A DNA stretch of 64,000 nucleotides. It comes from Mediterranea massiliensis. Lineage in GTDB: Bacteria > Bacteroidota > Bacteroidia > Bacteroidales > Bacteroidaceae. Position 1 is the first letter of the stretch, and each line of letters begins with the position of its first letter. The position numbers and the translations under genes were made by a program. Of the stretch, positions 28,572 through 35,246 are shown in pieces. The DNA is taken from contig SUXZ01000001.1 in the NCBI GenBank assembly GCA_015060685.1, forward strand, positions 124,001 through 188,000, in the 5' to 3' direction. The notes below the pieces were generated by a model, which saw only the letters and a program-made list of their open reading frames with translations, had not been told where the DNA came from and did no database searches.

Positions 28572-28604
28572 AAAAAATCCGCTACATGGGGGTTGTAGCG
28601 GATT
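28572..28604 (-). terminator. terminator of the HU-LysM gene
   Basis: On the minus strand AATCCGCTAC and GTAGCGGATT form a 10-bp stem followed by TTTTTAT, about 12 bp after the stop. Confidence 0.88.
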
Positions 28605-28616
28605 GGATGGGTTGAG

Positions 28617-29972
28617 TTATTTCTTTTCTAATTTCGGAATTTTGATTTTGGTGCCGACGGCAACGTTGTTGGGGTTGCTGATGATGTCTTTGTTGTGCTC
28701 GACAATGTAGGTGGAGAGTTCCCTGGTGCCAAAGTATTTTTCGGAGATGATTCGCAGGGTTTCTCCTCGTTTGACGGTATGCTCGGTTTGTGTGCCGGTT
28801 ATGGTATAGACACCGGAGGCCTTGTAGGTAGTGGCCGGTTGGGGTGCCGGTTGGGGCTTCTCTTCTACTACGGGCGGTGACGTAGGTTGAGGAAGTTCTA
28901 CTACAGGGGCAACGACGGTATCGGGTTGGGCAACGACAGTGTCGGTCTGTACGGCGAGTGTATCGGCTTGGATGGCGAGTGTGTCGGCCGGAATGACTTC
29001 CTCTGGTGTTGCTTCTTGAGTGGTTTCTTCTTGCTCTTGCGGCTTGGGCATCAAGTCGGTGAGCAGTGTGGGATGATACAGGAAGACGATGGCTGCTATG
29101 CAGAGCAGGATAATGAAGGCAACGATTCCGAAGAAGTATTTCATGCCTTGGGTGTCTTCTTTGAAGTCTTTGGCAATGTTGTCTCTTAGGTTGGCAATCA
29201 TTGATTTGGGTTGTTTGTTGGTTTCCAATTCGTTTTCAATGTTGGTGATTATTTGGGCCATGTGATTGTCCATTTCGGGCTTTTCTTCTGGCTGAGGTTG
29301 TTCCTCGGAGGTTGGTTGTTCCTCGATGTCTTCGGTGTCTGAACCTACCACCCCGCCTGAAGGCACCCCTCCTTCCTGAAGGAGGGGAATTGGATTGGGT
29401 TCCTCCTCAATGGTTGGTTCCTCTTCTATAGCGGGAGTTTCCTCTTCGGAGGTTGGTTCTTCTTCGCGGACGCTGCACGCAACGTCCCTACTATCTGAGG
29501 GTTCCTCTTCTATAGCAGGAGTTTCTTCTTCGATGATGGGTTCTTCTTCGATAGCAGGAGTTTTTTCTTCAACGATGGATTCTTCCTCTATTGCAAGGGT
29601 TTCTTCCTCGGCATCGTCTTCATCGGTGGGGAGGCCGTCTATAAAGGCTCCTTCGTTTAGGACTACACTTTCGAAGTGGGCAAACGGTTTGTTTACCAGG
29701 TCTTTCAGTGATGCGTCGGGGGTGAAGGTGATTTTGGTGTGGCCTTGTATTTCGATGCGTTCGCCAGTGTTCACATTGATGCTTTCGCGGCTATCTACCT
29801 CGATTAGCTTGAAGGTTCCAAATCCCTTGATCTTTACGTATCGCTCGTTGTTCAGGGCTTTTTCTATCAGCTTGAAAAACTCCTTGATGTAGTTTTCGGC
29901 ATCTTTTTTCTGGATTCCCTTGCTTTCGGCAAACTGTTCTGTCAGTTCCTGTATGTTTATCTTTTCGTTCAT
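28617..29972 (-). CDS. membrane-anchored HU-LysM protein
   Basis: A 451-residue protein with an N-terminal HU/IHF-like DNA-binding domain (residues 1-95; YVKIKGFGTFKLIEV and INVNTGERIEI are the arm and core). A long acidic low-complexity linker follows (about 115-250) with repeats of EEETPAIEEEP. One transmembrane helix (about 290-312, YFFGIVAFIILLCIAAIVFLY) leads to a Pro/Gln-rich stretch and a C-terminal LysM domain (EHTVKRGETLRIISEKYFG..VGTKIKIPKL). The layout places the HU part in the cytoplasm and the peptidoglycan-binding LysM outside the inner membrane. Two palindromic repeats are embedded in frame in the linker. It lies 24 bp downstream of a plain HU gene. Confidence 0.92.
   Translation of the reverse strand: MNEKINIQELTEQFAESKGIQKKDAENYIKEFFKLIEKALNNERYVKIKGFGTFKLIEVDSRESINVNTGERIEIQGHTKITFTPDASLKDLVNKPFAHFESVVLNEGAFIDGLPTDEDDAEEETLAIEEESIVEEKTPAIEEEPIIEEETPAIEEEPSDSRDVACSVREEEPTSEEETPAIEEEPTIEEEPNPIPLLQEGGVPSGGVVGSDTEDIEEQPTSEEQPQPEEKPEMDNHMAQIITNIENELETNKQPKSMIANLRDNIAKDFKEDTQGMKYFFGIVAFIILLCIAAIVFLYHPTLLTDLMPKPQEQEETTQEATPEEVIPADTLAIQADTLAVQTDTVVAQPDTVVAPVVELPQPTSPPVVEEKPQPAPQPATTYKASGVYTITGTQTEHTVKRGETLRIISEKYFGTRELSTYIVEHNKDIISNPNNVAVGTKIKIPKLEKK
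29347..29390. repeat. GC-rich palindromic repeat inside the HU-LysM CDS
   Basis: CCCCTCCTTCCTGAAGGAGGGG forms a hairpin (a few bases of this are enough to locate it: CCCCTCC..GGAGGGG), next to CCGCCTGAAGG. In the protein it encodes PIPLLQEGGVPSGGVVG, out of character with the Glu-rich linker around it. Similar 'CCCCTCC..GGAGGGGTGCC' repeats are widespread in Bacteroidetes intergenic DNA, from general knowledge. Confidence 0.65.
29466..29492. repeat. REP-like palindrome inserted in the HU-LysM CDS
   Basis: On the minus strand the 23-nt core running from GGGACGTTGC to GCGTCCGC equals the intergenic palindrome at 59851-59874. In frame it adds SRDVACSVR between two EEEP blocks of the linker. Confidence 0.85.
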
Positions 29973-29996
29973 GGCGGGCTGGGTTAAGGCGGATGA

Positions 29997-30269
29997 TTAC
30001 TTGAACTTATCTTTCAATGCCGAACTGGGCTTATAGGACAAAACCAGCTTGGGTGGAACCAGCATACGCACTTTGGTGGTGGGGTTCACAGAGATGCGTT
30101 CGGTCTTCTTCTTTACTTCGAATGCACCAAATCCGGGGATGGTGATGGTGTTGCCTTCTTGCCATTGTTTGGACATGGCTTCCAATAACCCGGCAGTCAG
30201 CTCGTTGGTCTCCTTGATGGAGCGGCCGACTTGTTGCGATAGTTCCGATATGAATTCTTTGTTGTTCAA
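29997..30269 (-). CDS. HU family DNA-binding protein
   Basis: A 90-residue HU protein of standard length: N-terminal helices (NNKEFISELSQQVGRSIKETNELTAGLLEAM), then the beta-arm region with GFGAFEVKKKTERISVNPTTKVRMLVPPKLVLSYKP. It bends and compacts DNA as a dimer. It lies 24 bp upstream of the HU-LysM gene, so both may be made from one mRNA and could form mixed dimers. Confidence 0.95.
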   Translation of the reverse strand: MNNKEFISELSQQVGRSIKETNELTAGLLEAMSKQWQEGNTITIPGFGAFEVKKKTERISVNPTTKVRMLVPPKLVLSYKPSSALKDKFK

Positions 30270-30343
30270 GATAAGTAGATTTTTAGTAAACGTGCCGCTA
30301 TATTACTAAAAAAATGCAAACTGTGCAAATTGTTTGCCGAAAA

Positions 30344-31645
30344 TCAGCCTATTACCTCGCCAAAAAGGTCGAAATCATCGGAATTTGTGATGGAAACCTG
30401 GTAAAACTCACCGATTTTAAGTTCGTTGTCGCCTTCGGCTATCAGCACTTCGGGATCTACTTCGGGAGAGTCGAACTCGGTTCGGCCGATGTAGTAATTT
30501 CCCTCCTTTCTATCGATGATTACCTTGAATTGCTTGCCGATTTTAGCTCTTCCCAGTTCGGCTGAAATCTCCTCTTGGATGGCCATGAGTTCGCTCAACC
30601 GTTCTTGCTTCACTTCGTCGGGAATCTCGTCGGAATAGTTGTTGGCCGAGTAGGTTCCTTCCTCTTCGGAATAGGCAAAAGCCCCCATTCTATCGAACTT
30701 TGCACGCTTGACAAACTCCTTCAACTCCTCGAAATCGGCTTCGGTTTCGCCCGGATGGCCAACCATCAAGGTGGTGCGCAAGTGGATGCCGGGAACCTCT
30801 TTGCGGAAGTTCTCTATCAGTCGGTAGGTCTCTTCTTTCGTAACGTTGCGTCTCATCTGCTTCAGCATGTTGTCGCTGATGTGTTGCAAGGCAATGTCCA
30901 TGTATTTGCACACATTCTTCCGTTCGCGCATTACGCGCATCAGTTCCATGGGGAAGTGAGCGGGATAGGCATAGTGCAAGCGAATCCATTCAACACCCGG
31001 TACATCGGATATCTGTTCGATGAGTTCGGCTATTTTTTGCGTTTTATAAAGGTCGATGCCGTAATAGGTCAGCTCCTGGGCAATAATCTGAAACTCTTTC
31101 ACGCCCTTGGAGACGAGGTACTTAACTTCGGCAATAATCTCTTCGATGGGGCGGGAAACATGCTTGCCAGTGATGATGGGAATGGCGCAATAGGAGCATG
31201 AACGGTCGCAACCTTCCGAGATTTTCAGGTAGGCATAGTGGTTGGGAGTGGTCTGGTGGCGCTCGTCGTGGAGTTCCTGGCGGTAGTTTTTGCCCAATTC
31301 ATCGAGCAATTCGGGCCAGTTGAACTTGCCGTAGTACTTATCTACTTGCGGTATCTCTATCTGGAGTTCGCTGAGGTATCGTTCCGACAGGCAACCCATG
31401 ACATAGAGCTTCTCCAGTTGGCCCTCTTCTTTGGCTTGGGCAAACTGCAAAATCATGTTGATGGACTCTTCCTTGGCATCGCCAATGAATCCGCAAGTGT
31501 TGATGACGGCTATTTCGCCTTGCGGATTGGGTGAGTCGTGAGTGACGTTATAGCCCGCTGCTTCCAGCTGTCGCATCAGCTTTTCCGAATCGACCAGGTT
31601 CTTCGAACAGCCTAACGTGATGAAATCTATGGTCTTACGCTTCAT
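30344..31645 (-). CDS. rimO: ribosomal protein uS12 methylthiotransferase RimO
   Basis: A 433-residue radical SAM enzyme that adds a methylthio group to the conserved Asp of ribosomal protein S12. The N-terminal UPF0004 domain holds cluster ligands Cys13, Cys51 and Cys85; the radical SAM motif CDRSCSYC gives Cys146, Cys150 and Cys153. A C-terminal TRAM domain (ELGRAKIGKQFKVIIDRKEGNYYIGRTEFDSP, residues about 365-430) is present. Its start codon overlaps the ftsY stop by one base, so ftsY-rimO is one operon. Confidence 0.96.
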   Translation of the reverse strand: MKRKTIDFITLGCSKNLVDSEKLMRQLEAAGYNVTHDSPNPQGEIAVINTCGFIGDAKEESINMILQFAQAKEEGQLEKLYVMGCLSERYLSELQIEIPQVDKYYGKFNWPELLDELGKNYRQELHDERHQTTPNHYAYLKISEGCDRSCSYCAIPIITGKHVSRPIEEIIAEVKYLVSKGVKEFQIIAQELTYYGIDLYKTQKIAELIEQISDVPGVEWIRLHYAYPAHFPMELMRVMRERKNVCKYMDIALQHISDNMLKQMRRNVTKEETYRLIENFRKEVPGIHLRTTLMVGHPGETEADFEELKEFVKRAKFDRMGAFAYSEEEGTYSANNYSDEIPDEVKQERLSELMAIQEEISAELGRAKIGKQFKVIIDRKEGNYYIGRTEFDSPEVDPEVLIAEGDNELKIGEFYQVSITNSDDFDLFGEVIG

Positions 31646-32601
31646 TATTTATCTCCGAACAATGAATCGACAAACTCTTTTCTACGGAAGACTTGTAAAT
31701 CTTCCATTCCCTCGCCTAAACCGATGTACTTAACGGGTATCTTGAATTGGTCGGAGATGCCGATAACAACGCCTCCCTTGGCTGTTCCGTCCAGCTTGGT
31801 AACGGCCAATGCCGATACTTCGGTTGCCTTGGTGAATTGCTTGGCTTGTTCGAATGCGTTCTGGCCGGTAGAGCCGTCGAGCACCAACAACACTTCGTGT
31901 GGAGCATCGGGAACCACTTTCTTCATGACGTTCTTAATCTTGGTCAGCTCGTTCATCAAGCCAATCTTGTTGTGCAAGCGGCCGGCTGTATCGATGATGA
32001 CTACGTCGGCATTGTTGGCTACGGCAGAGCTTAACGTGTCGAAGGCTACAGATGCCGGGTCGGAACCCATCTTTTGCTTCACAACGGGCACTCCTACCCG
32101 TTCGCCCCAGATGACAAGCTGTTCTACGGCAGCGGCACGGAATGTATCGGCAGCTCCCAGGTAAACCGATTTGCCGGCTTTCTTGAATTGGTAGGCAAGC
32201 TTGCCGATGGTGGTGGTTTTGCCCACACCGTTCACTCCCACTACCATGATTACGTATGGCTTGTGTTGGATGGGGGCTTCGAAGTCGTCGATATCGTCGG
32301 TATTGTTTTCGGTGAGCAGCTCGGCTATTTCGTTGCGCAACAAGTTGTTGAGCTCTGTGGCGTTCATGTACTTGTCTTCGGCTGCACGCTTTTCTACTCT
32401 TTCAATGATTTTCAGGGTGGTTTCAACGCCTACGTCTGAAGTGATGAGTACCTCTTCGAGGTTGTCCAGCACTTCGTCATCAATTTTAGACTTTCCGGCA
32501 ATGGCTCGGGCTATCTTACCGAATACGCTTTCCTTGGTTTTGGCCAGTCCTTTGTCCAGTGTCTCTTTCTTTTCCTTCGAGAAAAAACTAAAAAATCCCA
32601 T
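31645..32601 (-). CDS. ftsY: signal recognition particle receptor FtsY
   Basis: A 318-residue SRP GTPase with a short N region and no acidic A domain, as in most Bacteroidetes. G1 GVNGVGKTT (122-130), G2/I-box DTFRAAAVEQL, G3 DTAGR, G4 TKLDGTAKGG, and the C-terminal GLGEGMEDL. It docks the SRP-ribosome complex at the membrane. It has its own promoter and follows the ribosomal protein cluster. Confidence 0.97.
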   Translation of the reverse strand: MGFFSFFSKEKKETLDKGLAKTKESVFGKIARAIAGKSKIDDEVLDNLEEVLITSDVGVETTLKIIERVEKRAAEDKYMNATELNNLLRNEIAELLTENNTDDIDDFEAPIQHKPYVIMVVGVNGVGKTTTIGKLAYQFKKAGKSVYLGAADTFRAAAVEQLVIWGERVGVPVVKQKMGSDPASVAFDTLSSAVANNADVVIIDTAGRLHNKIGLMNELTKIKNVMKKVVPDAPHEVLLVLDGSTGQNAFEQAKQFTKATEVSALAVTKLDGTAKGGVVIGISDQFKIPVKYIGLGEGMEDLQVFRRKEFVDSLFGDK

Positions 32602-32633
32602 ATTATAAACAATTACAATGTTTTAGTACGTTG

Positions 32634-32641
32634 CAAAGATA
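32634..32641 (-). promoter_or_regulatory. -7 promoter box of ftsY-rimO
   Basis: TATCTTTG on the minus strand, an exact TAnnTTTG match, 33 bp before the ftsY ATG. Confidence 0.65.
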
Positions 32642-32661
32642 CTAAATAATATCTAACAATA

Positions 32662-32701
32662 AAAAGAATCCCCCACCGAATTGTTCGATGAGGGATTTTA
32701 T
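32662..32701 (-). terminator. terminator of the rpmB-rpmG-DUF4295 operon
   Basis: AAAATCCCTCATCGAA pairs with TTCGGTGGGGGATT (one mismatch) and is followed by CTTTTTAT on the minus strand, 36 bp after the DUF4295 stop. A small hairpin TACACC/GGTGTA lies next to it at 32710-32725. Confidence 0.8.
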
Positions 32702-32736
32702 AGGTTTCTTACACCTCGCGGTGTAGGTTGTGAATC

Positions 32737-32895
32737 TTACTTCTTGAAGAAATCTTGAACTTCTTCGTTACGAACCATTTGTTCATCAAAGATATAAGCA
32801 CCGGTTTTCGGAGACTTAACCATTTTGATCACCTTAGTATAAGAACGTCCTTCTTTACTACCTTCGTGCAAGGTTGCAACTGCTTTTTTTGCCAT
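32737..32895 (-). CDS. DUF4295 small ribosome-linked protein
   Basis: A 52-residue basic protein, MAKKAVATLHEG at its start and NEEVQDFFKK at its end, read directly on the minus strand. DUF4295 proteins are found next to rpmG in Bacteroidetes, as here (22 bp downstream of it), and are probably ribosome associated. Role not established. Confidence 0.9.
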   Translation of the reverse strand: MAKKAVATLHEGSKEGRSYTKVIKMVKSPKTGAYIFDEQMVRNEEVQDFFKK

Positions 32896-32917
32896 GGTCT
32901 ATTCCTTATTTAATATA

Positions 32918-33106
32918 TTACTTAATTTCTTTGTGTACTGTTACTCGCTTCAAGATAGGATTGTACTTCTTCAACTCCAATCTTTCTGTAGTATTCTTTC
33001 TGTTCTTCGTTGTGATATAACGAGATGTACCGGGCATGCCGCTTTCTTTGTGTTCTGTACATTCCAGAATCACTTGTACTCTGTTACCTTTTGCTTTCTT
33101 TGCCAT
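32918..33106 (-). CDS. rpmG: 50S ribosomal protein bL33
   Basis: A 62-residue ribosomal protein with [19 protein letters not shown] at the start and [20 protein letters not shown] in the core. It has only one Cys, so it is a zinc-free (C-) form. Middle gene of rpmB-rpmG-DUF4295. Confidence 0.97.
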   Translation of the reverse strand: MAKKAKGNRVQVILECTEHKESGMPGTSRYITTKNRKNTTERLELKKYNPILKRVTVHKEIK

Positions 33107-33129
33107 AATTCTCTTTCTCCTCTACTTTA

Positions 33130-33390
33130 TTAACCAATCACGCGGATTGATTTCCATTCACAATAACCCTTGGCAACCGCATCGCACAATGCAGCATCCA
33201 AACCTTTCTTATTAATAACGCGAAGACCAGCAGCAGACAAGCTCAAGCTAATCCAGCAATCTTGTTCTACATAATAGAACTTCTTTCTAAACAAGTTCAC
33301 ATCGAAAGATCTTTTAGTTCTTCTCTTTGAGTGTGAAACATTGTTGCCAATCATGGCTTTCTTTCCGGTAATTTGACAAATCTTTGACAT
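33130..33390 (-). CDS. rpmB: 50S ribosomal protein bL28
   Basis: An 86-residue ribosomal protein beginning [21 protein letters not shown], followed by the [11 protein letters not shown] and RVINKKGLD segments of the family. First gene of the three-gene ribosomal unit. A possible -7 box TACGTTTG lies on the minus strand at 33414-33421. Confidence 0.97.
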   Translation of the reverse strand: MSKICQITGKKAMIGNNVSHSKRRTKRSFDVNLFRKKFYYVEQDCWISLSLSAAGLRVINKKGLDAALCDAVAKGYCEWKSIRVIG

Positions 33391-33513
33391 TTCTATCTTA
33401 GTTTTTATAGTTTCAAACGTATTATTCCTTCAAACAGAGCGCAAAGTAAGTGCTTTTCTATTAATTACGCAAGTTTTTCTTAAAATAATTCTCTGTTTGA
33501 TAGTGATTTTTCC

Positions 33514-33984
33514 TTATTTCAAGGTTTTAATGAGCAAACTTATGGCATTTTTGATGGTATTTTTAATGTTTTCGGCTCTTCCAAAGTCGCCTTCCAACCG
33601 CTTAGTAACAATTCTTTCATTGCAGGCAACGGCTATCCAAATTGTTCCTACAGGCTTGTCGGCGGTTCCGCCTCCAGGGCCGGCTATACCGGATGTGGCA
33701 ATGGAACATGTTGTTTTCATTGATTTCATCGCGCCTTTTGCCATTTCCACTACGGTTTGTTCGCTGACGGCTCCATGCCGTTCCAGGGTTTCTGATTGCA
33801 CTTCGAGCAGGGCCATTTTTACTTCGTTGGCATAGGCCACAATGCCTCCATGGAAGTATTGCGAACTGCCGGGAATGGCGGTGATGATGGAGGCGATTCC
33901 CCCACCCGTGCAGCTTTCGGCGGTGGATAGTGTTAGTCCTTTTTCGAGCAGTAGCTTTCCTAATTCTTCGGCAAGTGCTTTCAT
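33514..33984 (-). CDS. CinA C-terminal domain / PncC-type amidohydrolase
   Basis: A 156-residue stand-alone CinA C-terminal domain: [33 protein letters not shown] opens the fold (the Ser-Cys-Thr-Gly nucleotide loop is at about 20-25), followed by [10 protein letters not shown] and GTIWIAV. In other bacteria this domain deamidates nicotinamide mononucleotide to nicotinate mononucleotide in NAD recycling. The N-terminal CinA half is absent, as normal for PncC. Confidence 0.93.
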   Translation of the reverse strand: MKALAEELGKLLLEKGLTLSTAESCTGGGIASIITAIPGSSQYFHGGIVAYANEVKMALLEVQSETLERHGAVSEQTVVEMAKGAMKSMKTTCSIATSGIAGPGGGTADKPVGTIWIAVACNERIVTKRLEGDFGRAENIKNTIKNAISLLIKTLK

Positions 33985-34008
33985 TTACATTATTCTTTGT
34001 GTTTATAC

Positions 34009-34053
34009 TACATTTCTACTTGACTACTTAACTACTCACTACTTGACTACTTC
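34009..34053 (-). repeat. 8-bp tandem repeat, AGTAGTCA type
   Basis: On the minus strand, units of AGTAGTCA/AGTAGTGA/AGTAGTTA run directly after the tsaD stop and end AAGTAGAAATGTA. The same array, with the same AAATG end, precedes palindromes at 59811, 60858 and 61536. Here no palindrome follows. Confidence 0.85.
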
Positions 34054-35073
34054 CTATAAAGTGACGCGAGAGTATGCCGGGGCTTCCATGGGACAGAAAT
34101 CGTTGTCCTGGAACTTATAATAGCCGGTAATGGCAATCATGGCGGCATTGTCGGTTGTATATCCGAATTTGGGTATGAAGACGCGCCAGCCAAAGCGCTT
34201 GGCATGGTCGTGGAAGGCATTGCGCAATCCGGTATTGGCCGATACGCCACCGGCAACGGCTACTTCCTTGATATTGTATTGTTTAGCGGCTTTGCGTAGT
34301 TTGTCCATCAGGATTTCGACAACGGTATTCTCCAACGATGCAGCCAGGTCTTCCTTGTGGTGTTCTATGAAGTCGGGATCGTCCTTAATCCAATCGCGCA
34401 GTGAATAGAGGAAAGATGTTTTCAGACCGCTGAAGCTATAATCCAATCCGGGGATGTGGGGTTTGCTGAAAGTGAATGCTTTAGGGTTTCCTTGACGAGC
34501 CAATCGGTCGATAATCGGACCGCCGGGATAACCTAATCCCATTACTTTGGAGCATTTGTCGATGGCTTCGCCCGCTGCATCGTCGATTGTCTGGCCCAAT
34601 ATCTGCATGTCGTTGTAGGCTTTTACCAGAATGATTTGTGAGTTTCCTCCCGATACCAACAAGCACAGAAAGGGAAAGTTGGGATGTACCGACTCTTCGC
34701 CTTCTACTTTAATAAAGTTTGCTAAAACATGCCCTGTTAAGTGGTTAACATCTATCATAGGTATGCCAAGTGAGCGGGCAAACCCTTTGGCAAACGAAAC
34801 GCCAACCAGCAGTGATCCCATCAAACCGGGGCCGCGGGTAAAGGCCACGGCGCTGAGTTGCTCTTTGGTAATATTTGCCCTTTTCATCGCTTCGTTAACT
34901 ACTGGAACTATGTTCTGCTGATGTGCTCTTGAAGCCAATTCGGGCACTACTCCACCGTATGTTTCGTGTACGGCCTGGCTGGCCACTACGTTGGAAAGCA
35001 AGTAGCCATCCTTGATGATGGCGGCCGAAGTGTCGTCGCACGAAGATTCGATACCTAATATTATTGTACTCAT
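34054..35073 (-). CDS. tsaD: tRNA threonylcarbamoyladenosine transferase TsaD
   Basis: A 339-residue ASKHA protein starting at ATG 35073 (MSTIILGIESSCDDTSAAI); an ORF extension of ten residues upstream lacks family support. Metal ligands are in HQQNIVPVV-preceding Arg-Ala-His and NHLTGH; ATP-site motifs LVSGGNSQI, GYPGGP, GVSANTGLR and DNAAMIA are present. With TsaB, TsaC and TsaE it makes t6A37 in ANN-decoding tRNAs. It is divergent from tamB. Confidence 0.96.
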   Translation of the reverse strand: MSTIILGIESSCDDTSAAIIKDGYLLSNVVASQAVHETYGGVVPELASRAHQQNIVPVVNEAMKRANITKEQLSAVAFTRGPGLMGSLLVGVSFAKGFARSLGIPMIDVNHLTGHVLANFIKVEGEESVHPNFPFLCLLVSGGNSQIILVKAYNDMQILGQTIDDAAGEAIDKCSKVMGLGYPGGPIIDRLARQGNPKAFTFSKPHIPGLDYSFSGLKTSFLYSLRDWIKDDPDFIEHHKEDLAASLENTVVEILMDKLRKAAKQYNIKEVAVAGGVSANTGLRNAFHDHAKRFGWRVFIPKFGYTTDNAAMIAITGYYKFQDNDFCPMEAPAYSRVTL

Positions 35074-35100
35074 TTGTCGATTCCGATAATTTTTCTTTTG

Positions 35101-35108
35101 CAAAAGTA
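35101..35108 (-). promoter_or_regulatory. -7 promoter box of tsaD
   Basis: TACTTTTG on the minus strand, 28 bp before the tsaD ATG. It also supports the downstream start choice, since the longer ORF start at 35103 lies inside the box. Confidence 0.7.
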
Positions 35109-35141
35109 GTGATAAAAGTAGATTCTTTAGGTATTATTTCT

Positions 35142-35149
35142 TATTTTTG
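35142..35149 (+). promoter_or_regulatory. -7 promoter box of tamB
   Basis: TATTTTTG on the plus strand, predicting a transcript start near 35156. This leaves about 31 nt to an ATA at 35187 and about 91 nt to the TTG at 35247, the two candidate tamB starts. Confidence 0.6.
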
Positions 35150-35246
35150 TTCGCTAAAACTTTAAAAACCTACCGTTATCAATACAATAAGGCGAACGAC
35201 ATACTGGATAATTGGCATATTCCTAACGCTTTATATTGGTGCCATT

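Larger units (their letters stand above)
27853..28616. other. 764-bp gene-free, repeat-bearing region
   Basis: Two plus-strand ORFs here (28140-28334, 28346-28573) look accidental: low complexity, no start context, no motif. The region holds three copies of a roughly 30-bp repeat (cores at 28066-28097, inverted at 28180-28207, and 28318-28347), a MITE-like inverted pair, a TA-rich block (28254-28285), a hairpin GGGGatgtaCCCC (28297-28309) and a GC-rich patch (28368-28440). Confidence 0.6.

Noticed and set aside
28140..28573. Two short plus-strand ORFs between PadR and HU-LysM genes
   Set aside because: They lie over repeats, TA-rich tracts and a hairpin, with no coding signature.
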